This document shows positions 28,783 through 36,769 of a stretch of DNA of 64,000 nucleotides, piece by piece (the first letter of the stretch is position 1; each line of letters starts with the position of its first letter). The stretch lies in the NCBI RefSeq assembly GCF_002214185.1, contig NZ_CP022161.1:10361486-10425485 (forward strand). The letters run 5' to 3'. Origin of the DNA: Streptomyces capitiformicae (lineage in GTDB: Bacteria > Actinomycetota > Actinomycetes > Streptomycetales > Streptomycetaceae). A model generated the notes under the pieces. The model was not told where the DNA came from. It saw only the letters and a list, made by a program, of their open reading frames with translations, and ran no database searches. The position numbers and the translations under genes are program-made.

Positions 28783-29651
28783 AGCTCGCCACCATCCGCA
28801 CCGCGAACGAAGTGAGATGGGGGTCCCCCCGGCCGAAGGCTGGGGGAGGCACGGCGGCCGTCCGTCTCGACGGCGACCGTGCCGTGGAGGTCGGCGCCCC
28901 CGACGTCGCCACCCTGCTGCGCCGCCCCGACTGGCGTACGGCCGCGGCCGCCGCCGACGGCCCCGCGCACGACGCGGCCGCCCTCGACCTCGCCCCCGTC
29001 GTCACGACCCCGGCCAAGATCTTCTGCGTGGGCCACAACTACCGCACCCACATCGCGGAGATGGGCCGCGAGATGCCGTCGCACCCCGCCCTCTTCGCCA
29101 AGTTCGCCAACTGTCTGCTCGGCGCCCGCGACGACATCGTCCACCCGGGCGAGACGGAAGAGCTGGACTGGGAGGCCGAACTCGGCTTCGTCATCGGCTC
29201 CCGGCTGCCCCGCCGGGCCACCAGCCAGGAGGCGGCGGCCGCGATCGCCGGCTACACCGTCGTCAACGACATCTCCATGCGGGACTGGCAGTGGCGCACC
29301 CCGCAGTGGCTGCAGGGCAAGGCGTGGGAGGCCAGCACCCCGGCCGGGCCCTGGCTGGTCACCGGCGACGAGATCGACGACGCGGCCGACCTGGAGATCC
29401 GACTGGAGGTCGAGGGCGAGGTCATGCAACGCTCACGCACCTCCGACCTGCTGTTCACCCCGGCGGACATCGCCGCGTACCTCAGCACGTTCACGACCCT
29501 GGAGCCGGGCGACCTCGTCCTCACCGGCACGCCCGGCGGGGTGGGCGCGGCCCGCGACCCCAAGGTGTTCCTGAAGCCGGGCCAGGTCGTGCGGACGGTC
29601 GTCGAGGGCATCGGGGAGTGCGTCAACACGGTCGTCGAGGACAAGCCGTGA
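28779..29651 (+). CDS. Fumarylacetoacetate-hydrolase-family enzyme (fumarylpyruvate hydrolase)
   Basis: A 290-residue FAH-domain protein: IFCVGHNYRTHIAEMG, then ELDWEAELGFVIG with the acidic metal ligands, VVNDISMRDWQ, and LVLTGTPGGVGAA. In gentisate operons this family hydrolyses fumarylpyruvate to fumarate and pyruvate. ATGA overlap with sdgD and GTGA overlap with the next gene place it in the operon. About twelve residues near the N-terminus (R13 to G24, WGSPRPKAGGG) are encoded by an inserted palindromic repeat otherwise found between genes; they lie before the first conserved motif and may be tolerated. Confidence 0.87.
   Translation: MKLATIRTANEVRWGSPRPKAGGGTAAVRLDGDRAVEVGAPDVATLLRRPDWRTAAAAADGPAHDAAALDLAPVVTTPAKIFCVGHNYRTHIAEMGREMPSHPALFAKFANCLLGARDDIVHPGETEELDWEAELGFVIGSRLPRRATSQEAAAAIAGYTVVNDISMRDWQWRTPQWLQGKAWEASTPAGPWLVTGDEIDDAADLEIRLEVEGEVMQRSRTSDLLFTPADIAAYLSTFTTLEPGDLVLTGTPGGVGAARDPKVFLKPGQVVRTVVEGIGECVNTVVEDKP
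28817..28847 (+). repeat. Intergenic-type hairpin repeat embedded in a coding region
   Basis: ATGGGGGTCCCCCCGGCCGA followed by AGGCTGGGGGA forms a nine-pair hairpin (CCCCCGGCC/GGCTGGGGG, loop GAA). The same kind of unit occurs twice in the MITE-like element at 21 kb. Here it sits in frame in the FAH gene. Confidence 0.8.
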
Positions 29652-30346
29652 AGGTGCTCGACTGGGTCGCGGACGGGCAGGCACGGCTCCGGCGGGCGGT
29701 CGACGCGCTGCCGCCGGACGCCGTCACCGAACCGTCCGCCCTCCCCGGCTGGACCCGCGGCCACCTCCTCACCCACCTCGCCCGCAACGCCGACGCCCTG
29801 GTCAACCTGCTGACCTGGGCCCGCACGGGAATCCCCACCCCCATGTACGCCTCACCGGACCAACGGGCCACGGACATCGAGGCCGGCGCGGGCCGCCCGC
29901 TCGCCGAACAGCGGGCAGACGTACGGGAGTCCGCCGAGCGTTTCCGGAAGGCCGCCGAGGCGCTGTCGGACGACGACTGGTCGGCCACCGTCACCAGCGG
30001 GCAGGGCCGCGAGATCCCGGCGTCCGAGGTGCCGTGGCTGCGCGCCCGCGAGGTCTGGATCCACCTGGTCGACCTGCGGGTCGGCGTCGGCATGGACGTC
30101 CTGCCCCCCGACCTCGCCTGGGCCCTCGTACGCGATGTGGCCGGGTGGATGACGGCCCGCGTCGCCCCGGGCACCGGCGTCGAGCTGAGCGCGGAGGGCC
30201 ACGGCAGCCTCACGCTCGGCACCGGCCCCGTCGGCGCCACGGTCTCCGGACCGCCGCACGCCCTGGCCGCGTGGCTCACCGGCCGGGGCACTGCTGAAGA
30301 CCTGCACGTCACGGGTGAACTCCCCGACATCCCGACCTGGTTGTGA
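29648..30346 (+). CDS. Mycothiol-dependent-type maleylpyruvate isomerase
   Basis: A 232-residue DinB-like protein of the MDMPI family from GTG 29648, overlapping the previous stop. The N-terminal helical bundle carries PGWTRGHLLTHLARNADALV (His ligand) and, later, LRAREVWIHLVDLRVGVG (Glu and His), which fit the Zn site of the Corynebacterium enzyme. The C-terminal domain is the small SCP2-like part (GTGVELSAEGHGSLTL). It converts maleylpyruvate to fumarylpyruvate with mycothiol as cofactor, linking gentisate dioxygenase and the FAH enzyme. This supports an actinobacterial, mycothiol-making host. Confidence 0.87.
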   Translation: MKVLDWVADGQARLRRAVDALPPDAVTEPSALPGWTRGHLLTHLARNADALVNLLTWARTGIPTPMYASPDQRATDIEAGAGRPLAEQRADVRESAERFRKAAEALSDDDWSATVTSGQGREIPASEVPWLRAREVWIHLVDLRVGVGMDVLPPDLAWALVRDVAGWMTARVAPGTGVELSAEGHGSLTLGTGPVGATVSGPPHALAAWLTGRGTAEDLHVTGELPDIPTWL

Positions 30347-30393
30347 ACCGGTCGCCGCAGCTCGATATCGATATTCGATCAAAGGAGATCGGC

Positions 30394-31123
30394 ATGAGCG
30401 AGCCCTTCGTCCTGGTGACCGGCGCCTGCCACGGCGGCTGGGCCTGGCGCCCCGTCGCGAACGAACTGCGGGCCGCCGGACACCAAGGTGCACACCCCCA
30501 CACTGGCCGGGCTCGGCGAGGGCGACGACCCGACCGACGTGACCCTGACCGACTGCGTCGACAGCCTCGTGGAGTACATCGAGCGCGCCGGTCTGGAGGA
30601 CGTCACGCTGGTCGGCCACAGCTGGGGCGGTTATGTGCTGGTGGCTGCGGCGCCTCGGCTCGCTTCCCGCCTGCGGCGGCTGGTCTTCTGGAGCGCGTTC
30701 GTGCCGAACGACGGCGAGTCGCTGATCGACGCGTGCCCTCCGCACTACGGCGAGATGTTCCGTGCCGTGGCGGCCGCCTCCGGCAACAACGGGGTGATGT
30801 TCCCGTTCGAGGTGTTCCAGCAGGCGTTCATGCAGGACGCCGACGACGAGACACAGCGGATCGTCCATTCCCTGCTCGTGCCGCAGCCGCTCGGCACGTT
30901 CACGGAGAAGCCGGACACGAGAGCCTTCTACGCCCTCGACATACCCACCGCCCACGTCCTGTCCACCGAGGACCTCTCCCTCCCCGGCGAGTGGCACTGG
31001 GCCGAGCGGTTCCCCCAGCGTCTGAAGAACCCGCTGATGATCGAGACCCCCGGCAGCCACGAGTCCCTCTTCACCCGCCCCGCCGAACTCGCCGACGCGT
31101 TCGTCCGGGCCTGCGCGGTCTAG
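30394..31123 (+). pseudogene. Alpha/beta hydrolase, frameshifted
   Basis: MSEPFVLVTGACHGGWAWRP reads from ATG 30394 (AAAGGAG upstream) to GHQG, after which the sequence makes sense only in the +1 frame: VHTPTLAGLGEGDDPTDVTL, then VTLVGHSWGGYV with the nucleophilic Ser, and a C-terminal His in PGSHESLF. One extra C near 30484 breaks the gene. Without it the protein would be about 240 residues, like salicylate-ester or MhpC-type hydrolases (esterase group with GHSxGG). It follows the isomerase by 47 bases and probably belonged to the operon, perhaps hydrolysing salicylate esters. A sequencing error remains possible, and a GTG at 30488 could still start a shortened product. Confidence 0.7.
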
Positions 31124-31212
31124 CCAGGACGGTCAGGCCCCCCGAACGGAATCCCCCATCGCTGATCGAAGCCCGCCGGCAGGCAACCCCCAACAGCGGA
31201 ATTCCCTCTGAC

Positions 31213-31252
31213 CAGCAGGGGCGGCCCCTGTGAACGACGGCCGCCCCTGCTG
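31213..31252 (+). terminator. Terminator after the salicylate operon
   Basis: CAGCAGGGGCGGCC (31213-31226) and its exact complement GGCCGCCCCTGCTG (31239-31252) form a 14-pair hairpin 90 bases past the hydrolase stop. Confidence 0.75.
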
Positions 31253-31278
31253 AGAACACGGGGGAAACAGGGGGACTT

Positions 31279-32811
31279 GTGCAGGCCGGTGCCGTTCGCG
31301 CGACCATACCGAACCAGCCCCGCGAAGCGGTCGAGGTCCGACGGGCACGGCCCGGACCGGCGCCGAGCTGGGTGGTGCCTGTCGTCCCCTCGGTCGTCAT
31401 GGTGCTGCTCGGGGCCTGGGGACTGACCCGGCAGGGCAGCATGTGGCGGGACGAGGCGGCGACTTGGCAGGGCGTCCACCGCACGGTGCCCGAGCTGTGG
31501 CGCATGCTGGCCGAGGTGGACGCCGTGCACGGGCTGTACTACCTCCTCATGCACCGGATGTTCGCCGTCGCGCCCGACAATCTCCTCACCCTGCGGCTGC
31601 CGTCCGTCCTCGCGATGGCCGCCGCGGCAGCGGGGACGGCCCTGCTGGGCCGACGCCTCGCCGGCCCCTGGGCAGGACTCACGGCCGGGCTCACCTTCAC
31701 GGCGATCCCCTCCACCCAGCACTACGCGCAGGAAGGCCGCCCCTACGCCCTGGTCGTGGCCGCGGTGGTCGTGGCGAGCGGTCTGCTGCTCACCGCCCTG
31801 ACCACGCGGCGCCACGCCTGGCGGCCCTGGACGGCGTACGCCCTCACGATGCTCGTCGCCGTCCTGCTCAACGAGTTCGCCGCCCTCGCCCTGCTCGCCC
31901 ACGGCACCATGGTGTTCCTGGCCGCGCGCACCGCGCTGATCCCCTGGCTGACGGCCGTGGGCGGAGTGACCCTGGGCAGCCTGCCGCTGATCGTCGTCAG
32001 CCTCGGCCAACGCGCCCAGGTCGCCTGGATCGCCCCCATGACCGGAGCCCGGCTGTTGTCGGTCGCCGGGATGGTGCTGGCGGGCTGCCTGTGCGCGTGG
32101 GCCGTAGGACGGCGGCGACCGGATGCGGCCCCGGCCCCGGTGTCACTGCCCGCGCTCGCGCTGCCGCTGCTCGCCGTACCGCAGCTGCTGCTGACCCTGG
32201 CCTCTATCACCTGGCAACCGCTGTACGTGGACCGGTATGTGCTGTTCGGCAACGTGGGGCTCGCCCTGCTGCTGGGTGCCGGGGCGGAAAGGCTGTTGCG
32301 TGCCGGACGAATCCGCGTCCCCCGCCGCAACTGGCCCCTCGTGGCCATGCCGTTGCTGGCCCTCGTCGCGCTGCTGCCCGTGGAACTGTCCATGCGGCAG
32401 TGGAACAGTCGCGTCGACGACGTACTCGCCGCCGCCTCCGAGGCCGAGGCGCGCGGCGGCCGGGACGGCGCGGTGGTCTACCTCCCCGCCGCCCGCCGCG
32501 ACACCGCCCTGACCTCGCCCGACGCCTTCCGCGGCCTGCGGGACGTGACCCTCGCCCGAAACGGCCCCGACTCCGCGACCCTGCGCGGCATCGAGGCCGC
32601 CCCCGTACTCATCCGGACGGCCATGCTCCGCGAACGCCGCATCGTGGTCATCAGCGACTTGGGCATCCAGCACCACCGGGGAACAGCCGTTCGTGACGTG
32701 GCCAAACGCGAGGTGCTCACCGAGCACTTCACCCTGTGCGAGGAGACCCGCGTACGGGGCCGCCACGTGGCCGTCTACGAACGCGGGGCGACCTGCGCCG
32801 ACCGCTCCTGA
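31279..32811 (+). CDS. GT39-like membrane glycosyltransferase
   Basis: A 510-residue integral membrane protein with about ten helices. After the first helix (VVPSVVMVLLGAWGL) the loop contains MWRDEAATW, the Asp-Glu motif of protein-mannosyltransferase-type enzymes, then VDAVHGLYYLLMHRMF and HYAQEGRPYALVV, all typical of actinobacterial mannosyltransferase-like GT39 proteins. The C-terminal 130 residues are extracytoplasmic. A polyprenyl-phosphate sugar would be the donor; the acceptor cannot be told. GTG 31279 is preceded by CAGGGGGA. It is not coupled to neighbours. Confidence 0.8.
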   Translation: MQAGAVRATIPNQPREAVEVRRARPGPAPSWVVPVVPSVVMVLLGAWGLTRQGSMWRDEAATWQGVHRTVPELWRMLAEVDAVHGLYYLLMHRMFAVAPDNLLTLRLPSVLAMAAAAAGTALLGRRLAGPWAGLTAGLTFTAIPSTQHYAQEGRPYALVVAAVVVASGLLLTALTTRRHAWRPWTAYALTMLVAVLLNEFAALALLAHGTMVFLAARTALIPWLTAVGGVTLGSLPLIVVSLGQRAQVAWIAPMTGARLLSVAGMVLAGCLCAWAVGRRRPDAAPAPVSLPALALPLLAVPQLLLTLASITWQPLYVDRYVLFGNVGLALLLGAGAERLLRAGRIRVPRRNWPLVAMPLLALVALLPVELSMRQWNSRVDDVLAAASEAEARGGRDGAVVYLPAARRDTALTSPDAFRGLRDVTLARNGPDSATLRGIEAAPVLIRTAMLRERRIVVISDLGIQHHRGTAVRDVAKREVLTEHFTLCEETRVRGRHVAVYERGATCADRS

Positions 32812-32960
32812 CGGTTGACGCGCCCTGGGCGCCGAAGACCGGCGTCTCGATCACCTGGGTGGTGACCACCCGCCACCCGCAGCGCGCGGACGTGCGAGGC
32901 ATGCTCCGACCCTGTCGGAGCCGGTTGGGTGGTGTCTGTGCTGGACCTGGGGGTGGGCTG

Positions 32961-32976
32961 TGTGATGTAGATCACT
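32961..32976 (+). promoter_or_regulatory. Crp-like palindrome upstream of ycnI-type gene
   Basis: TGTGATGTAGATCACT matches the TGTGA-N6-TCACA pattern with one deviation. It lies 113 bases before the ycnI-type start, within an otherwise unremarkable 270-base intergenic region. Streptomyces Crp recognises GTG-N8-CAC-like sites, so binding is plausible. Confidence 0.45.
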
Positions 32977-33088
32977 CGATCGGCCGGGAACTTCCCGCCA
33001 GGGCGATCCGACTCCTGGAGCGAACCACTGCTTTCACGTCCGCTTCCCGAAGGCCCGCCCCGTTCGCTGAACACAAGGGAGTCCCGTA

Positions 33089-33832
33089 GTGTCCCGCACC
33101 CATCCGGCAACCACGGCCCGCCGCCTCGGCGCCCTCACTGCAGTCGCCCTCGCCGCCACCGTCGCGCTCGCCGGGCCTGCCGCCGCCCACGCGGACGTCG
33201 AAGCCGAAGGCGCCCGCGCCCTTGCCCAGAACGTCGAGCTGACCTTCTCCGCGGAGTCGGAGTCCTCCTCCGCCGGCATCACCAAGCTGGAGGTGATCCT
33301 GCCCGAGGGCATCACGCCCGCCGACATCACCTACAAGGAGGGCAGCGGCCCCGACGGCTGGAAGTTCGCCCCCACGGAGCGCGGCTACACCGTCTCGGGC
33401 GAGAAGCTCCCGGTGGGAGAGGACGTCGAGTACGTCGTCACCGTACGGCAGTTGCCCGACGTGAAGTCCCTGGCCTTCAAGACGCTGCAGTCCTACAGCG
33501 ACGGCAAGATCGACCGCTGGATCGAACTGGAGGAAGAGGAGAGCGGTGACGGTCATGGACACGGCCACCCCGCGCCCCGCCTGGATCTGAAGGCCGCCGC
33601 ACCCGGCGCCGAGCCCGTCAGCCCCACGCCCACCCAGGAACCCACCACCGCCTCGGAAGAGCCGACGGAGTCGCAGCCGGCGACGCCGACCCCCTCGGCG
33701 CAGGCCGCGGCGGACAGCACCGAGGAGGACGACGGCATGTCCCTCGCCCTGCCCCTCGGCATCGCCGCCGCGGTACTCGCCCTCGGCGGCGCCGCATGGT
33801 GGCTCAAGGGCCGCCGCACCGGCTCCGCCTGA
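33089..33832 (+). CDS. YcnI-like exported copper-associated protein (DUF1775)
   Basis: A 247-residue protein from GTG 33089, preceded by AAGGGAG. Signal peptide (TAVALAATVALAGPAAA) is cleaved before HADVEAEG, leaving a histidine as first mature residue, as needed for the copper site of YcnI proteins. The DUF1775 domain spans about residues 32-170 (KLEVILPEGITPADITYKEG; DGWKFAPTERGY; EYVVTVRQLPD). A His/Gly linker (GHGHGHP), a Pro/Thr/Glu-rich spacer and one C-terminal membrane helix (ALPLGIAAAVLALGGAAWWL) anchor it outside. Streptomyces relatives usually sit with copper-transport genes; none is adjacent here. Confidence 0.87.
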   Translation: MSRTHPATTARRLGALTAVALAATVALAGPAAAHADVEAEGARALAQNVELTFSAESESSSAGITKLEVILPEGITPADITYKEGSGPDGWKFAPTERGYTVSGEKLPVGEDVEYVVTVRQLPDVKSLAFKTLQSYSDGKIDRWIELEEEESGDGHGHGHPAPRLDLKAAAPGAEPVSPTPTQEPTTASEEPTESQPATPTPSAQAAADSTEEDDGMSLALPLGIAAAVLALGGAAWWLKGRRTGSA

Positions 33833-33843
33833 CGCCCCTGCGG

Positions 33844-34068
33844 TCAGGGCTGGGGCGACGAGGGTTTGACGTAGGTGCAGATCGCCAGCGGTGAGTGTGG
33901 GGTGTACCGCTCCGTCTCGGTGGGCCAGTCGCCGAAGCGGGCCTCCGGTTCGAGGCCGGCGGCACGGGCGTCGGCGTCCATCTCGTCGGGTGCGGTCAGC
34001 CGGGACACCACGGTGCCGACGCGGGTGGTCCCGTCGGACTCGTACCAGACGTGGGCGAGGTGCCACAC
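33844..34068 (-). pseudogene. C-terminal remnant, possibly of a SAM-dependent methyltransferase
   Basis: A minus-strand frame reads VSRLTAPDEMDADARAAGLE, then PEARFGDWPTETERYTPHSP and LAICTYVKP. The AGLEPEARFGDW...SPLAI layout is that of the last strands of class I methyltransferases. The rest of the gene is missing, replaced by sequence of the next remnant. The identification is tentative. Confidence 0.4.
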
Positions 34069-34177
34069 GCCGTACTTCCTCCATCTCCTGGTCCGCAGCC
34101 GCCGGTAGCCGTACCTCGGACCACGGCCTGGTCGTTCGTGCCGAGGGACGGCCCTGCGGGCGCGTCCTTGCCTTCAC

Positions 34178-34580
34178 TTGGTGAGTTGCAGACGGTCGCC
34201 CGGGATACGCCGAGCAGGTCCGCGATGGTCTGTGCGGCGTCGCGCGAGTCGAAGTAGCCGTCCCGGTGCAGTTGCCGCACGAGCGCCTTCTTGTCCTCCC
34301 GGCTCAGCGACCTCGGCGTGCCCGCTCGCTCCGCGGCCAGGGCCTCGACGGTCTGGCGCAGCTCTCGCGCGGTCCGGTCCCGAAGCGTCTCCAGGGGCTG
34401 CTCGCGGTTCGCGGTGGCCGAGTCGCCAACGTTCCGGCCGGAGAGATTGTCCTCGATGACGCGGATGGCGTGGGCCGTGTTGCGCAGGTCGTTCAGCACC
34501 ACCTGGCACAGGCGCGGGAACATCCGCCCCGGCGCGATGGCGATCTTCTCGGCCTCGGCGAGCAGATGCTCGTCGTCCAT
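34178..34580 (-). pseudogene. YheO-type PAS/HTH regulator with internal deletion
   Basis: From ATG 34580 the frame reads DDEHLLAEAEKIAIAPGRMF, then LCQVVLNDLRNTAHAIRVIE and DNLSGRNVGDSAT, the start of the YheO-like PAS domain. It jumps directly to QPLETLRDRTARELRQTVEA and the C-terminal helix-turn-helix KKALVRQLHRDGYFDSRDAA with ADLLGVSRATV. The middle of the PAS domain (about 60-80 residues in intact homologues) is missing in frame, and after ATVCN the normal C-terminus is replaced by unrelated sequence. It is probably non-functional. Confidence 0.65.
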
Positions 34581-34647
34581 CGGCTGGTCCCTTCCCCTTC
34601 GTGCCGGGTCTGTGCCAGGGCCGGGCATGCCGCCCCCGCCCCCGCCG

Positions 34648-34800
34648 CGGTGATCCTGCGCGCCCACGGCGTCGGCGAGGGCCCCTCCGACGAGGTCGGC
34701 CTTGAGCAAGCCGTCCACGATTTGGTCGACGCCGGTACGCCGGTCATCGTCATGAGCCAGTGCCTGCACACCCCGGCCGCGTACGGCCAACGCCGGATGG
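34648..34800 (+). pseudogene. Fragment of a type I L-asparaginase
   Basis: The run AVILRAHGVGEGPSDEVGLE followed by VHDLVDAGTPVIVMSQCLH and AAYGQRRM matches a late segment of AnsA-type asparaginases (AIILRSYGVGNAP...VVNLTQC...Y). Neither the Thr-containing active-site motifs nor a start codon is present. It lies against the start of the YheO-type remnant on the opposite strand. Confidence 0.5.
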
Positions 34801-34958
34801 AAAAGTTCCGGCCTGATTGCGTGGCCGCGACTACCGAACTTGCCGGAGTTCGGACAGTTGCTCGCGGATCACGCCGTTGGAGTAGCCAGAAAGACCGGTC
34901 AGCCCTTACCGGGACTCTTGCAGAAAGCCCCGGCGTTCACGTCGGGGATGGATGCATC

Positions 34959-35138
34959 TCAAGACTGTTCTGACGTGCACGTTGGAGCGGACGTTTTTGC
35001 TGCTCGATGTAGTGGCGGACGATCGCCAACGGTGCTCCGCCGCACGATGCGGGTCTGCCACCAGATGTACGCCACCAGCAGGGCCAGCAGGACGCCCATC
35101 AGCAGGGCGACCGGGTCGCGGCGTTGCACCCTGTCCAT
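34959..35138 (-). CDS. Possible small membrane peptide
   Basis: A 59-residue frame with one strong hydrophobic helix (VALLMGVLLALLVAYIWWQ) after a basic N-terminus. No ribosome-binding site is obvious and surroundings are decayed, so it may be a remnant of a longer membrane protein. No family recognised. Confidence 0.3.
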   Translation of the reverse strand: MDRVQRRDPVALLMGVLLALLVAYIWWQTRIVRRSTVGDRPPLHRAAKTSAPTCTSEQS

Positions 35139-35445
35139 GCGCGCAGTGAGGTCTGTGGGCCGGACGGCCGCCGCGCGTCCGTCGGCGCTCGAGCCTCGCC
35201 GGGTTCCCAGATTGGGAATGCGAGCCGTGGACGGCTCGCACGAAACTCTCCACCCCGCCGGTGAACCGTGCACGTTTGGCCGGGTCGTCGCGGTTGTCGA
35301 GTGCTTGCGGCGTGATGGCGGTCTGTGATGGCGGTGCTTCTGGGGCAGGGTAACTTGGCTGTTGATCATGTGATTGGGTCCGCGCCGTCTTCCGGGCCGG
35401 CCACCGCGTGAACGACACACAGGACCACGAAACAGCGGTAGACCG

Positions 35446-36429
35446 ATGAACACGAGGACCAGACCCTTCCCACCGACCGGACGGCTGCTCGGAGCCGTCG
35501 GCCTGGGCTGTGCCGGGATGAGCCCCTGGATGTACGCCCGCCCGCAACTCGACGACCAAGCCTCAGCCGCGCTGCTGTACGCAGCCTTGGACCTCGGAGT
35601 CACATTCCTGGACACCGCGGGCGTATACGGCGAAGGTCACAACGAGACGCTGATCGGCCAGACTCTGGTCTCCCGCCGCCGCGAGGCGTTCCTCGCCACC
35701 AAGGTCGGCTTGGTCGTGGACGACCTCGCCACCATGGCACTGCACCGCGACGGCAGACCAGCACACCTGCGCAACGCGGTCGAGGCGAGCCTGCGCCGCC
35801 TGCGTACCGACACCGTGGACCTGTGCTACCTGCACCGCATCGACCCGGCCGTCCCCCTGGAGGACAGCTGGGGCGCCCTCGCCGAAATGGTGACAGAGGG
35901 CAAGATCGGCCACCTCGGCCTCTCGGACGTCCGCATCCGGGAGGCCGACCAGGCACATCGAATCCACCCCGTCGCCGCCATCCAGTCCGAACTCTCCCTC
36001 TGGTCCCGACTATCGCTCGGCAACCGGGCACACGAGGAAGACACCGTCGGCTGGTGCGCCCGCAACGGTGCCTTGTTCGTCCCCTTCGCCCCCTTGGGAC
36101 GCGGATTCCTCACCGGCACCATCACCCCGGACACCCCCTTCCCGCCCGGCGACCTGCGCGCCCGCCACCCCCGCTTCACCCCTCCGGCCCGCGCCGCGAA
36201 CCTACAGATCGTCACCGTCCTGCGCACGGTCGCAGAGCGCCACGCCGCGACCCCGGCCCAGGTCGCGCTCGCCTGGATCCTCTCCCAGGGCCAGCACGTC
36301 ATCCCCATCCCCGGTACCACCCGCCCGACGTATCTACGGGACAACACCCACGCAGCGGACCTGGAACTGACGCCCCAAGACCTCGCCGACCTCAACAACG
36401 CACCCCCGGCGACCGAGGACCACTCCTGA
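35446..36429 (+). CDS. Aldo/keto reductase
   Basis: A 327-residue (alpha/beta)8 oxidoreductase. Visible are GAVGLGCAGMSPWMY, catalytic Asp/Tyr in FLDTAGVYGEGHNETLIG, Lys in FLATKVGL, His in LCYLHRID, and the NADP-binding C-terminal IPIPGTTRPTYLRDN. The family reduces small carbonyl compounds with NADPH. It is closest in form to the AKR11/13-like group. It stands alone between gene remnants and a tRNA-derived fragment, so it may be cargo of an old island. Confidence 0.85.
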   Translation: MNTRTRPFPPTGRLLGAVGLGCAGMSPWMYARPQLDDQASAALLYAALDLGVTFLDTAGVYGEGHNETLIGQTLVSRRREAFLATKVGLVVDDLATMALHRDGRPAHLRNAVEASLRRLRTDTVDLCYLHRIDPAVPLEDSWGALAEMVTEGKIGHLGLSDVRIREADQAHRIHPVAAIQSELSLWSRLSLGNRAHEEDTVGWCARNGALFVPFAPLGRGFLTGTITPDTPFPPGDLRARHPRFTPPARAANLQIVTVLRTVAERHAATPAQVALAWILSQGQHVIPIPGTTRPTYLRDNTHAADLELTPQDLADLNNAPPATEDHS

Positions 36430-36615
36430 CAACCATCCCTCACAGTAAGAACGCTCCAGACCCTGGGGCTCGGGAGGAGATAAGCGCGGAGCGCCGCCGA
36501 AGTGCATCGCTCACGCAGAGCACCCGCATGAACTGCACGAGGGCCACACAGGAGCTTGTCCCGCTGGCCTGCTGAAAGGTTGATGGGGAATCCGCCCGCT
36601 CGTGGAGTCTCTGGC

Positions 36616-36663
36616 CAGGACCTTTCATCCATTGGTTGTGGGTTCGAGTCCCACAGGGCCTAC
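36616..36663 (+). other. 3' portion of a tRNA-Lys-like sequence (attachment-site scar)
   Basis: CAGGACCTTTCATCCATTGG runs into GTGGG-TTCGAGT-CCCAC (a perfect T-arm, 36638-36654) and AGGGCCTAC. This is the anticodon-to-3' part of Streptomyces tRNA-Lys(UUU) with two changes in the anticodon loop; the 5' half is absent. Integrative elements carry exactly this part of their tRNA target, so I infer one end of a lost element covering the remnant zone to the left. Confidence 0.55.
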
Positions 36664-36769
36664 GGACGCGGGGGAGGGGAACCCCTCTGACCTGCTACGC
36701 AGCGTCCGGGTCGGCTTCGGCCGGCTCGGGCGCTGTGGTGTTTTCGGGCACGCCGGGCGGCATCGGCGG

